A DNA stretch of 64,000 bases from Hyphomonadaceae bacterium TMED5 (lineage in GTDB: Bacteria > Pseudomonadota > Alphaproteobacteria > Caulobacterales > Hyphomonadaceae): positions 1 through 64,000 of the forward strand of contig NHBK01000027.1 of the NCBI GenBank assembly GCA_002173095.1, given 5' to 3'. This document shows positions 35,930-45,111 of this stretch, piece by piece. The position numbers and the translations under genes were made by a program. Under the pieces are notes generated by a model, which was not told the DNA's origin, did no database searches, and saw only the letters and a list, made by a program, of their open reading frames with translations. Each line of letters starts with the position of its first letter. Position 1 is the stretch's first letter.

Positions 35930-36982
35930 ATGGCATCTGAAACACTTGTCATTTCAATTGACGCGATGGGCGGCGATCATGCGCCGGATAGCGTGCTGGA
36001 AGGCCTGTCGCTGATCGCGAAACAGGGGTTTTCCGTTCGCTTTCTTGTTCACGGTGATGAAGCCCTGATCGCGCCTTACATGGATGCGCATCCGAAGCTG
36101 AAAGAGATTTCCGAAGTCTGTCACACAGACAAGCATGTCGCGATGGACGCTAAGCCAAGCCAGGCGCTGCGTGCCGGCAAAGGCACCAGCATGTGGAACG
36201 CTTTGCAGAGTGTGAAGTCCAAAGACGCCGCTGTTGCGGTTTCTGCAGGCAATACGGGCGCGCTGATGGCGATGTCCAAGCTGGTGCTGCGGATGGTTCC
36301 GGGCGTACACCGCCCAGCCCTCGCAGCGAGCTGGCCAACACAGAAGGGTGCAGCCATTGTTCTGGATGTCGGCGCGAACATTGAAGCTGATGCAGAGCAG
36401 TTGGTTGAGTTTGCGATTATGGGTGCTGCGTATTCCCGCGCGATCCATGGCAAAGACAATCCGTCCATCGGTCTTCTGAATATCGGGTCTGAGGACTTGA
36501 AGGGTATCGATTCAGTCCGCGGCGCGGCCGACATGCTCAAAGATAATGAGATGGGGCTGAATTATATCGGCTTCGTTGAAGGCAATGATATTTCGCTGGG
36601 TACATCTGATGTCGTCGTGACCGATGGATATACGGGGAATATTGCACTCAAGACTGCGGAAGGCACAGCGAAGCTCGTGTCAGGCTTTGTGAAAGAAGCC
36701 CTTACCAGTTCGCTTCTTTCCAAGCTGGGCGCGCTTCTGGCGAGCTCCGGCCTGAAAGCCCTGAAAAACCGGCTTGATCCGCGCAGCGTGAATGGCGGAG
36801 TGTTTCTCGGGCTAAATGGAATCGTGTTGAAGAGTCATGGCAGCGCTGATGCCGAAGGCTTTGCCACGACGGTGCGATTGGCCTATAGCGTTGGAAACAG
36901 TACATTTCATCAGGACGTAGAAGCCAGCCTGTCGCGATTTCAGGCCTCAAATCCTGAAGTCCAGGAAAAAGTTGACTCATGA
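35930..36982 (+). CDS. plsX: Phosphate acyltransferase PlsX
   Basis: This 350-residue enzyme makes acyl-phosphate from acyl-ACP for phospholipid synthesis. It shows [64 protein letters not shown]. The stop overlaps the fabH ATG by four bases, the classic plsX-fabH-ihfA-merR block. Confidence 0.97.
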   Translation: MASETLVISIDAMGGDHAPDSVLEGLSLIAKQGFSVRFLVHGDEALIAPYMDAHPKLKEISEVCHTDKHVAMDAKPSQALRAGKGTSMWNALQSVKSKDAAVAVSAGNTGALMAMSKLVLRMVPGVHRPALAASWPTQKGAAIVLDVGANIEADAEQLVEFAIMGAAYSRAIHGKDNPSIGLLNIGSEDLKGIDSVRGAADMLKDNEMGLNYIGFVEGNDISLGTSDVVVTDGYTGNIALKTAEGTAKLVSGFVKEALTSSLLSKLGALLASSGLKALKNRLDPRSVNGGVFLGLNGIVLKSHGSADAEGFATTVRLAYSVGNSTFHQDVEASLSRFQASNPEVQEKVDS

Positions 36983-37950
36983 AAAATGTAATCCGCGTCA
37001 CCGGAGTTGGCAGCTACCTTCCGAGTAAAATTCTGACCAATGAAGACATTTCCCGCATGGTGGATACCAGCGATGAATGGATTCAGGCACGGACTGGTAT
37101 TCGTCAGCGTCACATCGCGGCAGATGGTGAGCTCACATCCGATTTGGGGCGTGAGGCGGCAAACCGGGCATTGGCAGCGGCTGGCGTCAAGGCTGAAGAT
37201 ATTGATCTTCTGGTGCTCGCGACAGCAACGCCTGACCATACCTTTCCGTCAACGGCGACCATCGTTCAGCATAAAATCGGTATGACGGGCGGCGCCGCCT
37301 TTGATGTTGGCGCTGTATGCTCTGGTTTTGTCTTTGCGCTTTCGACTGCGGATGCGCTGATGAAAGCTCAGGGCTATAAGAAAGCGCTTGTTGTTGGCGC
37401 TGAAACCTATTCCCGTATTCTGGACTGGTCTGACCGTACGACCTGCGTTCTGTTTGGCGACGGTGCTGGTGCAGTGGTGCTCGAAGCTGATACGGCAGAG
37501 GACGATGCGCAAATCGGTATTCTTGGCCACAATTTGCGCACAGATGGCGCTTACAAAGAGTTCTTGTATGTGGATGGAGGGCCATCTTCGACGCAGACAG
37601 TTGGACATCTTCGGATGAAGGGGAACCAGGTTTTCAAGCACGCGGTTGTAAACATCTCCAGTGCGGTTCAGGCGCTTCTGGAGCAGACCGGTGTAAGCCA
37701 TGAAGACATTGACTGGTTTGTTCCTCACCAGGCTAATCAACGCATCCTGGACGGTGTGGCGAAAAGATTATCCATAGACTCATCTAAAATTGTGTCTACT
37801 GTCGGTAAACATGGTAATACTTCAGCGGCTTCAGTGCCTTTGGCCCTTTCTGAAGCTATAGATGACGGACGCGTCAAAACCGGAGATATGATCCTTACCG
37901 AAGCTATGGGCGGCGGGTTTGCATGGGGCGCGAACCTATTCCGTATTTAA
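36979..37950 (+). CDS. fabH: Beta-ketoacyl-ACP synthase III
   Basis: This 323-residue enzyme starts fatty acid chains by condensing an acyl-CoA with malonyl-ACP. The catalytic triad is visible: Cys114 in VGAVCSGF, His250 in VPHQANQRI and Asn280 in GNTSAAS. ATGA-coupled to plsX. Confidence 0.97.
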   Translation: MKNVIRVTGVGSYLPSKILTNEDISRMVDTSDEWIQARTGIRQRHIAADGELTSDLGREAANRALAAAGVKAEDIDLLVLATATPDHTFPSTATIVQHKIGMTGGAAFDVGAVCSGFVFALSTADALMKAQGYKKALVVGAETYSRILDWSDRTTCVLFGDGAGAVVLEADTAEDDAQIGILGHNLRTDGAYKEFLYVDGGPSSTQTVGHLRMKGNQVFKHAVVNISSAVQALLEQTGVSHEDIDWFVPHQANQRILDGVAKRLSIDSSKIVSTVGKHGNTSAASVPLALSEAIDDGRVKTGDMILTEAMGGGFAWGANLFRI

Positions 37951-37957
37951 GAGTTTC

Positions 37958-37995
37958 GTTAAGGAATCAGTAGTTCTCTGTTAAGGCTGTTAAGG
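37958..37995 (+). repeat. Three GTTAAGG repeats upstream of ihfA
   Basis: GTTAAGG occurs at 37958-37964, 37980-37986 and 37989-37995. The first two are 22 bases apart, about two helical turns. The third runs into the AAGGAGG ribosome site of ihfA. They may form a regulator site. Confidence 0.4.
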
Positions 37996-38003
37996 AGGTG
38001 GTA

Positions 38004-38318
38004 GTGCAGCAGGATAAGGCAGTCACCCGAGCCGAGATCATGGACTCTCTCGTAAGAGAAGTCGGTCTCACCCGGCAGGACTCAGGAGAGCTGCTCGAGC
38101 GTGTGCTTGAGTTGATTTCCGAAGATCTGACGAATGGCAGTACAGTCAAACTGGCCAGATTTGGCAATTTTGTTGTGCGGGAAAAGAATGCGCGGATGGG
38201 ACGTAATCCTAAAACGCGTGTTGCTGCGGAAATCTCTGCACGTCGTGTCGTAGCATTCCGCCCGTCACCTCTCTTGAAACAGCGCGTTGATGAATCACTG
38301 AATAAGACCAAGGGATAA
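38004..38318 (+). CDS. ihfA: Integration host factor subunit alpha
   Basis: The start is GTG 38004, seven bases after a strong AAGGAGG site; GTG 37998 overlaps that site and is unlikely. The 104-residue protein belongs to the HU/IHF family: VTRAEIMDSLVREVGLTRQDS, LARFGNFVVREKNARMGRNPKT, RRVVAFRPSPLLKQRV. It bends DNA as a heterodimer with IhfB. Its position between fabH and merR favours IhfA over HU. Confidence 0.95.
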   Translation: MQQDKAVTRAEIMDSLVREVGLTRQDSGELLERVLELISEDLTNGSTVKLARFGNFVVREKNARMGRNPKTRVAAEISARRVVAFRPSPLLKQRVDESLNKTKG

Positions 38319-38322
38319 AACC

Positions 38323-38832
38323 ATGTCCAGCGCGCCCCGCACCGTTCTGAAATCTGAAACTGCATTCCGTTCAATCGGCGAAGCAGCGAAGGAGCTCAGC
38401 CTTCCGACGCATGTGCTCCGTTTCTGGGAAACCAAGTTCACAGTGTTGAAGCCGGTGAAAAGACGCGATGGACGACGTTTATATCGCCCTGAAGATATGG
38501 ATGCTGCGCGCGCCATTCAGGAATTACTGCATACGCAGGGCCTGACGATCAAAGGTGCTCAAAAGCTTTTGAAAGAGCAGGGTGTTCAAACCGTACTTCA
38601 CGGCGAAGCGCGCCTTGGTCATGCGGTTCAGGAAGTGATTGATCCGGGCCAGTTCACAAGTCCGGCGGCGAACCCGGTTCAAAAGCTCCAGAAAACCGTC
38701 AACGATGTTGTCGAATCCGGTGTCTTCTCAACTGGTGAAGCGGTTGAAACTGATCGTCTTTCCAGCCTGCTGTCCGAGCTTGATTCAGTCAAAGCTCGCC
38801 TTGATGCGGTGCTCGTCAAAGACGCCGCTTAA
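38323..38832 (+). CDS. MerR-family transcriptional regulator
   Basis: This 169-residue protein has a MerR winged helix at residues 14-80: FRSIGEAAKELSLPTHVLRFW, ETKF, then RRDGRRLYRPEDMDAARAIQ. The rest is a short helical tail with no cysteine-based metal site. It is the conserved downstream neighbour of ihfA in alphaproteobacteria; its targets are unknown. It starts 4 bases after the ihfA stop. Confidence 0.92.
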   Translation: MSSAPRTVLKSETAFRSIGEAAKELSLPTHVLRFWETKFTVLKPVKRRDGRRLYRPEDMDAARAIQELLHTQGLTIKGAQKLLKEQGVQTVLHGEARLGHAVQEVIDPGQFTSPAANPVQKLQKTVNDVVESGVFSTGEAVETDRLSSLLSELDSVKARLDAVLVKDAA

Positions 38833-38847
38833 TCCAGAAAACTGATC

Positions 38848-38876
38848 TTGCTTGCCAGGAGGGGGATGTTTTATAT
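38848..38876 (+). promoter_or_regulatory. Promoter of tRNA-Pro
   Basis: TTGCTT (38848-38853) and TTATAT (38871-38876) are 17 bases apart and 14 bases before the tRNA. Confidence 0.6.
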
Positions 38877-38890
38877 CTCGCCCTCTCTGG

Positions 38891-38968
38891 CGGAGCGTGG
38901 CGCAGCCCGGTTAGCGCACCGGTCTGGGGGACCGGGGGTCGGAGGTTCGAATCCTCTCGCTCCGACCA
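38891..38968 (+). tRNA. tRNA-Pro(GGG)
   Basis: Acceptor CGGAGCG pairs with CGCTCCG, followed by A and encoded CCA. The anticodon stem CCGGT/ACCGG holds the loop CTGGGGG with anticodon GGG. T-arm GGAGGTTCGAATCCTCT is intact. Confidence 0.95.
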
Positions 38969-38977
38969 GAGCCTTTC

Positions 38978-41362
38978 TTATTCTTCGTTTTGCTCACGGT
39001 TCTGATTGCGCGTGATCAGATCCTGAAGCAGGGACCGAGCAGTGTCTTCCGTTGTGGGTGCCTGCGTTTCCGCTTCATCGGTTTCAGCTGCGCCATCGTT
39101 AGTTTCAGATGTGCTGTCGGTTTCGGAGCTCGTCTGATTGGAACGATCTATCCCCAGAATGCCACCAATCACGCTTCCGGCACCGCTGCCGAGACGTGAG
39201 TCGGCTTCGTCGAGAAGACGAGATCCCACCGCTTGAGTAGCCAGGTTGGCCAGAAACTCGGTATCGAGGCTTCCGCTAGGCGCAGTCCATGTGCCGGTGA
39301 CACGAAGAGGAATGCCGAACCCCTCTACACCCGTCTCCGCATTTTGACCTTGAGCGTTGTTGACTGCGCGGGGGTATATCTTGATGTCCTGGGTCTGGTT
39401 GTAGAGGTCGATCTCACCTTCAGCCGTAGCCCGGACAAATGGCGCTGACATGTCGAAATTCTCGACCTCAGCAACGCCTTCGGAAATCGTTCCCTGAAGA
39501 ACCAGCGAAGTGAAGTCGGTGGATGAGCTAGGAGACAAGGCGTTTGGCAGTTCACGGGTTTCGAGGAAGCTCTGAGCGCTACGAAGGAGTTGCGGCAGGT
39601 TGATGCCGAGAATCGCGCCGTCTGCGACGCGAGCTTCGTAATTGCCGCTCATGGAGCGAACAAAGTCGGCTATGCTCAGGCCGCTCATATCGACGTCGGC
39701 ATCTATGGTTGCGACGCCTTGAAGAACGTCCATGCCGGTGAAGAATTTGACCAGCGCAGCGGCTGTGATCCCTGATCCTTCGACATCGAGCGTGATACGA
39801 TTTGAGCCATTGGCGAGCGATGCGAGAGTCACGTTCGTCAGGAGGGAGCCGTCGAAGAATGGATCAATGCTCGCGGGCTGTCCTGAGCGGCCACCATCCG
39901 GAGCGATGGAGTTGAAGTCACCGCTAAAACGTCCATTCCGCAGCGTGCCGTCAATGATGATATCTTCGATTCGAGCTCGGCCATCGGTCAGTTCACCAAT
40001 ATTGATGTTCACATCGCCATTCGCCGCACGAAGGAAGCTTAGATCGACCGGGTCTTCGCTCCAGCCGCCTTCTGATGGCGCCTGCTGTGTATTTGAAGAT
40101 GAGGCGGACATGTATGGCGAAAGGTCGGCGTCAGGAATGTCGAGATCAATATCCACAAATGGAACATCGCGGGAGAGATCGAAGCCGATCGACCCGGTTG
40201 AACTCAAGTCGTCAAAATCAAATCGTGAAATTTGGGCAGTTGTAACCGAGCCGGACGTATCGAGTGCAAGTTCCGCATTCAGCGTTTTAACGGCGTCAGA
40301 ATTCATCTGGGATAAGTCGATCCCGATATCGGTGAGAAAGCGACGTAAATTGCTGGACCGCGCCGTGAGATTGCCTGTCAGGTTTGGAGAGAAATCTGTG
40401 AGGGTCACGTCACCGGTGAAGGCGGAGTTGAGATCATCTCCTGACTGAGACACATCAAGTCCGGACAGAGCCATCTGGCTGAGCGTTCCAGATACACTGC
40501 CAGAAGCGCGTATGCGTCCGAGTGGAGCGATATCCTGTTCTAACTCGACATTCGCAAAAGAGAGCAAGTCTCCGGCTTGTTTTAGGTCGACTGAAAAGGC
40601 GCCATCCATAACGGGTACGGATGCCAATTGCAGGCTGCCCGTAAAGTCCAGGTCTGCGAAATCAGAGGCGACGGACAGTTCCGTATCGAATGGAGCCTGA
40701 GACCCAAGCGCCTGAAGAGAGCTGAGCATTACAGCGATATCAAAGGTTTCGCCATTGAGTGTGATGTCGCCGTCCACGGAAACCGGCGCGTCGAGGCCAT
40801 CCAGTCGGGCTGTCAGATTAATCGGATTGGCGTCATAGACCGTACCTGCAACGTCATCCTGAAAGCGCATACGCATATTTGTGAGTTCGGCTTGCGGGAT
40901 GATGGCATCAAAGCCCGGCTCAGAACTGGTGCCGGTGTCCTCAGCTGTATCGGTTTGTTCTTCGGGCTCTGTCGCGGGCGTGAAGGTCCAGTTGTTTTCG
41001 GTTTCAGAGCGCTGCTGCAACAGAACCTCGCCACCATCAAAAATGAGAGATGAGATTTCGATGCGACGAGAGAAAAGTGGCAGCCATTTCACGGCGACAG
41101 ACAGGCTGTCTGCTTTTGCGAAGTATGGATCATCAAAGCCTTCGGCATTTGCGATTTGAACGTCATCAATGCGCGCGCCTAAACGCGGGAAGATCGTGAC
41201 CTGCGGATCAGAGCCAAGAGTCACGTCACGACCGAGCATGTCCTCCAGGCTGTTTTCAGCTACGCGGCTATAGGTGGACGACGGAATCAGGAATGGCGCG
41301 ACGCAAATCGCCACGATCAGAATTCCGATCACGGCTAAAATTCCAATGATGAACTTTTTCAT
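38978..41362 (-). CDS. AsmA-family envelope protein
   Basis: This 794-residue protein has an N-terminal membrane anchor (about 5-27) and the AsmA N-terminal motif LEDMLGRDVTLGSDPQVTIFPRLGARIDD split by short gaps, with the signature IANAEGFDDPYFAKADSLSV. A C-terminal AsmA domain spans about 480-700 (GVATIDADVDMSGLSIADFVRSMSG in pieces, ILGINLPQLLRSAQ). The last 80 residues are acidic low-complexity. AsmA-like proteins form long periplasmic grooves that carry phospholipids to the outer membrane. The start follows GGAG, which is part of a 16-bp palindrome. It is convergent with the tRNA-Pro. Confidence 0.9.
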   Translation of the reverse strand: MKKFIIGILAVIGILIVAICVAPFLIPSSTYSRVAENSLEDMLGRDVTLGSDPQVTIFPRLGARIDDVQIANAEGFDDPYFAKADSLSVAVKWLPLFSRRIEISSLIFDGGEVLLQQRSETENNWTFTPATEPEEQTDTAEDTGTSSEPGFDAIIPQAELTNMRMRFQDDVAGTVYDANPINLTARLDGLDAPVSVDGDITLNGETFDIAVMLSSLQALGSQAPFDTELSVASDFADLDFTGSLQLASVPVMDGAFSVDLKQAGDLLSFANVELEQDIAPLGRIRASGSVSGTLSQMALSGLDVSQSGDDLNSAFTGDVTLTDFSPNLTGNLTARSSNLRRFLTDIGIDLSQMNSDAVKTLNAELALDTSGSVTTAQISRFDFDDLSSTGSIGFDLSRDVPFVDIDLDIPDADLSPYMSASSSNTQQAPSEGGWSEDPVDLSFLRAANGDVNINIGELTDGRARIEDIIIDGTLRNGRFSGDFNSIAPDGGRSGQPASIDPFFDGSLLTNVTLASLANGSNRITLDVEGSGITAAALVKFFTGMDVLQGVATIDADVDMSGLSIADFVRSMSGNYEARVADGAILGINLPQLLRSAQSFLETRELPNALSPSSSTDFTSLVLQGTISEGVAEVENFDMSAPFVRATAEGEIDLYNQTQDIKIYPRAVNNAQGQNAETGVEGFGIPLRVTGTWTAPSGSLDTEFLANLATQAVGSRLLDEADSRLGSGAGSVIGGILGIDRSNQTSSETDSTSETNDGAAETDEAETQAPTTEDTARSLLQDLITRNQNREQNEE

Positions 41363-41369
41363 TTCTACT

Positions 41370-41385
41370 CCGAATACGTATTCGG
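41370..41385. promoter_or_regulatory. 16-bp perfect palindrome at the asmA ribosome site
   Basis: CCGAATACGTATTCGG ends 7 bases upstream of the asmA ATG on the minus strand, and its last two G residues are part of the GGAG ribosome site. It could be a protein operator or an RNA hairpin controlling translation. Confidence 0.45.
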
Positions 41386-41457
41386 GCGTCAGAATACCGA
41401 CAAATCGCGGCTTTTAAATGACATTCAAAAGAAGTGAAAAAAAATGGAGAATAATGC

Positions 41458-41486
41458 TTGACCGGACGATCTGAAATCCGTATTCA
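41458..41486 (+). promoter_or_regulatory. Promoter of tRNA-Asp
   Basis: TTGACC (41458-41463) and TATTCA (41481-41486) are 17 bases apart and 19 bases before the tRNA. Confidence 0.6.
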
Positions 41487-41505
41487 CCGCGTCTCCAAGA
41501 GGTCA

Positions 41506-41582
41506 GCGGGTGTAGCTCAGTTGGTTAGAGTACCGGCCTGTCACGCCGGGGGTCGCGGGTTCGAGCCCCGTCACTCGCGCCA
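41506..41582 (+). tRNA. tRNA-Asp(GUC)
   Basis: The 77-base gene has acceptor GCGGGTG pairing with CACTCGC (one mismatch-tolerant G-T), D-arm with AGCTCAGTTGGTTAGAG, anticodon loop CTGTCAC with GTC, T-arm GCGGGTTCGAGCCCCGT and encoded CCA. Confidence 0.95.
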
Positions 41583-41596
41583 CTTGGATAAAACAA

Positions 41597-41624
41597 AATG
41601 CCAGCCTTCGGGCTGGCATTTTTG
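41597..41624. terminator. Terminator between tRNA-Asp and the alpha/beta hydrolase
   Basis: AATGCCAGCC, TTCG tetraloop, GGCTGGCATT, then T residues. A run of A before the stem makes it work in the opposite direction for the convergent hydrolase gene. Confidence 0.92.
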
Positions 41625-41633
41625 CTTTCTGGT

Positions 41634-42509
41634 TCAGATGAATTCCCGAACATCCTTCATGAAGCGATTGAATTGATCGTGATGCAGCCAATGGCCCGCA
41701 TTCTGATAGAGTTTGACCTCCGCATTGTTGAAATAGTCGATCCGACCATCTTCTGCCGGATTGGATGCCCAGCTGTCGGCTCCATACAATAATAACGTTG
41801 GACACGTGATCTCTCCCCAGAGCTTCTGCAGCTCTGTTGGGTGAATGTCGAAGGGTGGCCAGACGCGGAAGTAATTGTCGAATTTCCAGGAATAGCTGCC
41901 GTCTTCGTTCTGAGAGATGCCGTGCTCTGTCAGATGACGCGCCTGCTCATCATTCAGATAGCTGTTTTCATCTTTCATTCGGGTCAGCGCTTCCTGAATT
42001 GAAGCGTATTTTCGAGGCGTACGCCCTGCGGCAGCGCGTTTGTCGTCGATCCATTTGCGAATGCGGTCGCTGAGAGGCTCTGCCTCGCGTTCCTTCAGGA
42101 TCTTAGGCGATGGCCCCAGGCCTTCAATCGCAACAAGCCTACGAACCGTATCCGGATAAAGTCCGGTATATCGCAGTGAGATATTGCCGCCATAGGAGTG
42201 TGAGACGATCGTCACGGGCGATAGCTGTTTCTGGTGAATCAGCTGAGCCAGGTCATAAACGCAATCCATAGCGGTATAATGGCCGTCGGAAGACCAGCCG
42301 CTGTCACCATGACCGCGCAAGTCGGGTGCGATGACATGCCAGTCGTGGCGCAATTCCTCAGCGACCCAGTCCCAGCTGCGGCAATGATCGCGACCTCCGT
42401 GAAGGAGAATCAGGGGAGGGGCGTCAGGATTGCCCCAGTCGACATAATGAAGCCTGAGGCGCTGCGAATAATAAGTATGTGAGGTTGGTCCATGTATCAT
42501 GGGCGTCAT
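41634..42509 (-). CDS. Alpha/beta hydrolase
   Basis: The start is placed at ATG 42509 (MTPMIHGPTSHTYYS). The 291-residue protein has the oxyanion region LILLHGGRDHCRSWD, PDLRGHGDSG, the nucleophile elbow VSHSYGGN with Ser in place of the first Gly of GxSxG, and the catalytic His in NAGHWLHHDQ near the end. The fold suggests an esterase, epoxide-hydrolase-like or lactonase enzyme; the substrate is not evident. It is divergent from tig. Confidence 0.87.
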   Translation of the reverse strand: MTPMIHGPTSHTYYSQRLRLHYVDWGNPDAPPLILLHGGRDHCRSWDWVAEELRHDWHVIAPDLRGHGDSGWSSDGHYTAMDCVYDLAQLIHQKQLSPVTIVSHSYGGNISLRYTGLYPDTVRRLVAIEGLGPSPKILKEREAEPLSDRIRKWIDDKRAAAGRTPRKYASIQEALTRMKDENSYLNDEQARHLTEHGISQNEDGSYSWKFDNYFRVWPPFDIHPTELQKLWGEITCPTLLLYGADSWASNPAEDGRIDYFNNAEVKLYQNAGHWLHHDQFNRFMKDVREFI

Positions 42510-42736
42510 GTTCTCATTCTGGTCAGCCAAGTCCAGACAAGAAAAATTTTGGCATTTAAATTCCACTCAGTGGAGAAGTCGTCCCAAACCCGTGATTTCT
42601 GTTGAAAGAGGGCGTGGACACCAGCGATTCCATGTGACATACACCGCCGCTGATCTCCGCGTTAGCTCCTGAAAAAGGAGCCATCGCTTTCCGAATTCGA
42701 AATAGCGCCAGAGCAGTGGCGGACCTGAGGAATACT

Positions 42737-44074
42737 ATGGAAGTCACAGAGACGAAGTCAGAAGGCCTGAGCCGCGCCTTCACTATTACCATTCCGGCTG
42801 GCGAGCTGTCTGAAAAGCTCGATACCAAGATTGAAGAAATCCGTCCGCAAATGCGCCTGAAGGGCTTCCGCCCTGGTAAAGTGCCTGCGTCTCACGTGAA
42901 GCGCATGTATGGCAAATCCATCATGAGCGACATTATTCAGGAAGTCGTGACAAGCTCCAGCCAGAGCGCGCTTGATGAGCGCGAACTGCGTCCGGCTCAA
43001 CAGCCAAGCATCACGCCTGAAGGTGATATCGAGAAAGTTGCAGCGGGTGACGCTGATCTGGTTTATTCCATGGAAGTGGAAATCATGCCTGAGTTTGAAA
43101 CGTCTGACGTTTCAGAACTGTCTCTCGACCGCCCAGTTGCTGAAGTTGCTGATGAGCAAGTTGATGAAGCGCTTCAGAAACTCGCTGAGAACAACAATAA
43201 GTACGAAGCTCGCCGCAAAGGCAGCAAAGCGAAAGACGGCGACGCCGTTGTTATCGACTTTGTTGGCAAAATTGATGGCGAAGCATTTGACGGCGGTAGC
43301 GCTGAAGGCCAGACAATCGTTCTTGGTCAGGGGCGTTTCATCCCAGGCTTCGAAGAGCAGCTTGTTGGTGTGAAAGTCGACGACGAAACCGAGCTGAACG
43401 TAACCTTCCCGGAAGATTATCCGTCTGAGGACCTGAAGGGCAAAGAAGCTGTTTTCGAAGTTAAGGTTCACGAAGTGAATGAGCCTAAAGCTCCTGAAAT
43501 TGACGATGACTTCGCTAAGAATTTCGGTCTGGAAGACCTCGAAGCTCTGAAAGCGGTTATTCGCGAACAGATTGAAGCCGAGCATAACGGTATGTCCCGC
43601 AATAAAGTGAAGCGTGCGCTTCTCGATAAGCTGGACGAAGAATATAGCTTCGACCTCCCTCCGGGCATGGTAGAAGCTGAGTTCAATCAGATCTGGGCTC
43701 AGTTCGAACGTGAAAAAGAAGCCGGCAATCTGGACGACGAAGATAAAGACAAGTCTGACGACGAACTGAAAACCGAGTACCGCTCAATCGCGGAACGCCG
43801 TGTTCGTCTTGGTCTGGTCCTCGCTGAAATTGGTCGTAAAGCTAATATTCAGGTCACTGAGGAAGAAGTTGCACGCGCTCTGAACCAGGAAGCGTCCCGT
43901 TATCCGGGTCAGGAACGTCAGATTATCGAGTTCTATCAGAAGCAGCCTGGTGCGCTTGCTCAGATTCGCGCTCCAATCTACGAAGAAAAAGTTGTGGACC
44001 ATATTCTTGATCTTGCGAAGGTTACCGATGTGACCGTTTCCCGCGAAGAGCTTGAAAAAGAAGACGAAATGTAA
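42737..44074 (+). CDS. tig: Trigger factor (ribosome-associated chaperone, PPIase)
   Basis: The start ATG 42737 follows CTGAGGAA; the upstream GTG is discarded. The 445-residue protein has the ribosome-binding domain with the signature GFRPGKVP (around residue 45), the FKBP-type PPIase domain (about 155-240, GDAVVIDFVGKIDGEAFDGG) and the C-terminal helical arms. It folds nascent chains at the ribosome exit. It heads the tig-clpP-clpX-lon block and ends in a terminator. Confidence 0.96.
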   Translation: MEVTETKSEGLSRAFTITIPAGELSEKLDTKIEEIRPQMRLKGFRPGKVPASHVKRMYGKSIMSDIIQEVVTSSSQSALDERELRPAQQPSITPEGDIEKVAAGDADLVYSMEVEIMPEFETSDVSELSLDRPVAEVADEQVDEALQKLAENNNKYEARRKGSKAKDGDAVVIDFVGKIDGEAFDGGSAEGQTIVLGQGRFIPGFEEQLVGVKVDDETELNVTFPEDYPSEDLKGKEAVFEVKVHEVNEPKAPEIDDDFAKNFGLEDLEALKAVIREQIEAEHNGMSRNKVKRALLDKLDEEYSFDLPPGMVEAEFNQIWAQFEREKEAGNLDDEDKDKSDDELKTEYRSIAERRVRLGLVLAEIGRKANIQVTEEEVARALNQEASRYPGQERQIIEFYQKQPGALAQIRAPIYEEKVVDHILDLAKVTDVTVSREELEKEDEM

Positions 44075-44100
44075 TCGTCGATCCATAGCGATCAAAAATC

Positions 44101-44136
44101 AGGCGGGCCGTTTCTATTCGGTCCGCCTATTTTTTT
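44101..44136 (+). terminator. Rho-independent terminator of tig
   Basis: AGGCGGGCCG (44101-44110), eight-base loop, CGGTCCGCCT (44119-44128), then A and seven T residues. Confidence 0.92.
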
Positions 44137-44293
44137 GCAATTTGAGACTTGGCTCGAATTTCCCTCGCGGGTTAACCGGATTGAGAGTAATTTGCCAAAC
44201 AAGATTATTTAATGACAGAATCACTTGCGGATTCAGGAAAGCTACTCAGATATTAGAGTGTGCCAGACACCAGTAACGAGAAAGAATTTGGAC

Positions 44294-44923
44294 ATGCTGA
44301 ACTCAGCTGAAACAGGTTTGATCATCAATCCTACGATTTACGACCAGAGCAGCCGCGGTACGCTCGGCTACGATATTTTTTCTCGCCTCCTGAAAGAACG
44401 TATCGTTTTCATCGCCGGCCCGGTTGATGACTCTCTGGCAACTACGGTTATTGCTCAGCTCCTTTTCCTGGAATCTGAGAACCCGAAAAAAGACATTTCC
44501 ATCTACATCAACTCGCCGGGTGGCATCGTGTCTTCAGGCCTCGCCATTTATGACACCATGCAATACATCCGCTGCCCGATTACGACGGTTTGCATCGGTC
44601 AGGCGGCAAGTATGGGTTCGCTCCTGCTCGCAGCAGGTGACAAAGACTCTCGTATCGCTCTGCCGAATGCGCGCGTTATGGTTCACCAGCCTTCTGGCGG
44701 TTTCCGCGGCGTTGCATCTGACATTGAACGCCACGCAGAAGAAATCATCGAACTGAAGCGTCGCCTGAACGAAATTTATGTGAAGCATACCGGTCAGGAT
44801 TACGACACGATTGAACGTAAACTGGACCGCGACTCCTTCATGACGGCTGAGGAAGCCTGTGAATTTGGTATCGTGGACAAGGTGTTTGAGCGTCGCGAAA
44901 GTGATGACGCGACAGGCGAATAA
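44294..44923 (+). CDS. clpP: ATP-dependent Clp protease proteolytic subunit
   Basis: The start ATG 44294 follows GAGAAAG; the frame is open upstream but the added residues are not ClpP-like. The 209-residue serine protease has Ser106 in GQAASMGS and His131 in MVHQPSGG, and the Asp of the triad in [13 protein letters not shown]. It forms the tetradecameric chamber used by ClpX, encoded downstream. Between tig and clpP lies a 157-base region after the terminator that must hold its promoter. Confidence 0.97.
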   Translation: MLNSAETGLIINPTIYDQSSRGTLGYDIFSRLLKERIVFIAGPVDDSLATTVIAQLLFLESENPKKDISIYINSPGGIVSSGLAIYDTMQYIRCPITTVCIGQAASMGSLLLAAGDKDSRIALPNARVMVHQPSGGFRGVASDIERHAEEIIELKRRLNEIYVKHTGQDYDTIERKLDRDSFMTAEEACEFGIVDKVFERRESDDATGE

Positions 44924-45111
44924 GTGATAGATATTACCCTGTAAGGGGAATAATTAGTGTCCGGCCTGCTTTAATCCACTTGCGGGCTGGGCAACCATAT
45001 GTTCGACTGATCAGGTTTTTAAAACGGATCGTAAACTTCCTTGCGCCAGTATGCTGAAAACGGCGCGATCACGTCGAAAGAAGATGGGGCAACGTCTCCG
45101 CTGAGGTCTCG

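Noticed and set aside
39732-40448. A 238-residue frame antisense to asmA
   Set aside because: Low-complexity Ser/Arg-rich translation with no domain; asmA on the other strand is well supported.
44924-45111. Terminator after clpP at the stem around 44933-44951
   Set aside because: The stem has a mismatch, a short loop and no T-run, so clpP-clpX read-through cannot be excluded.
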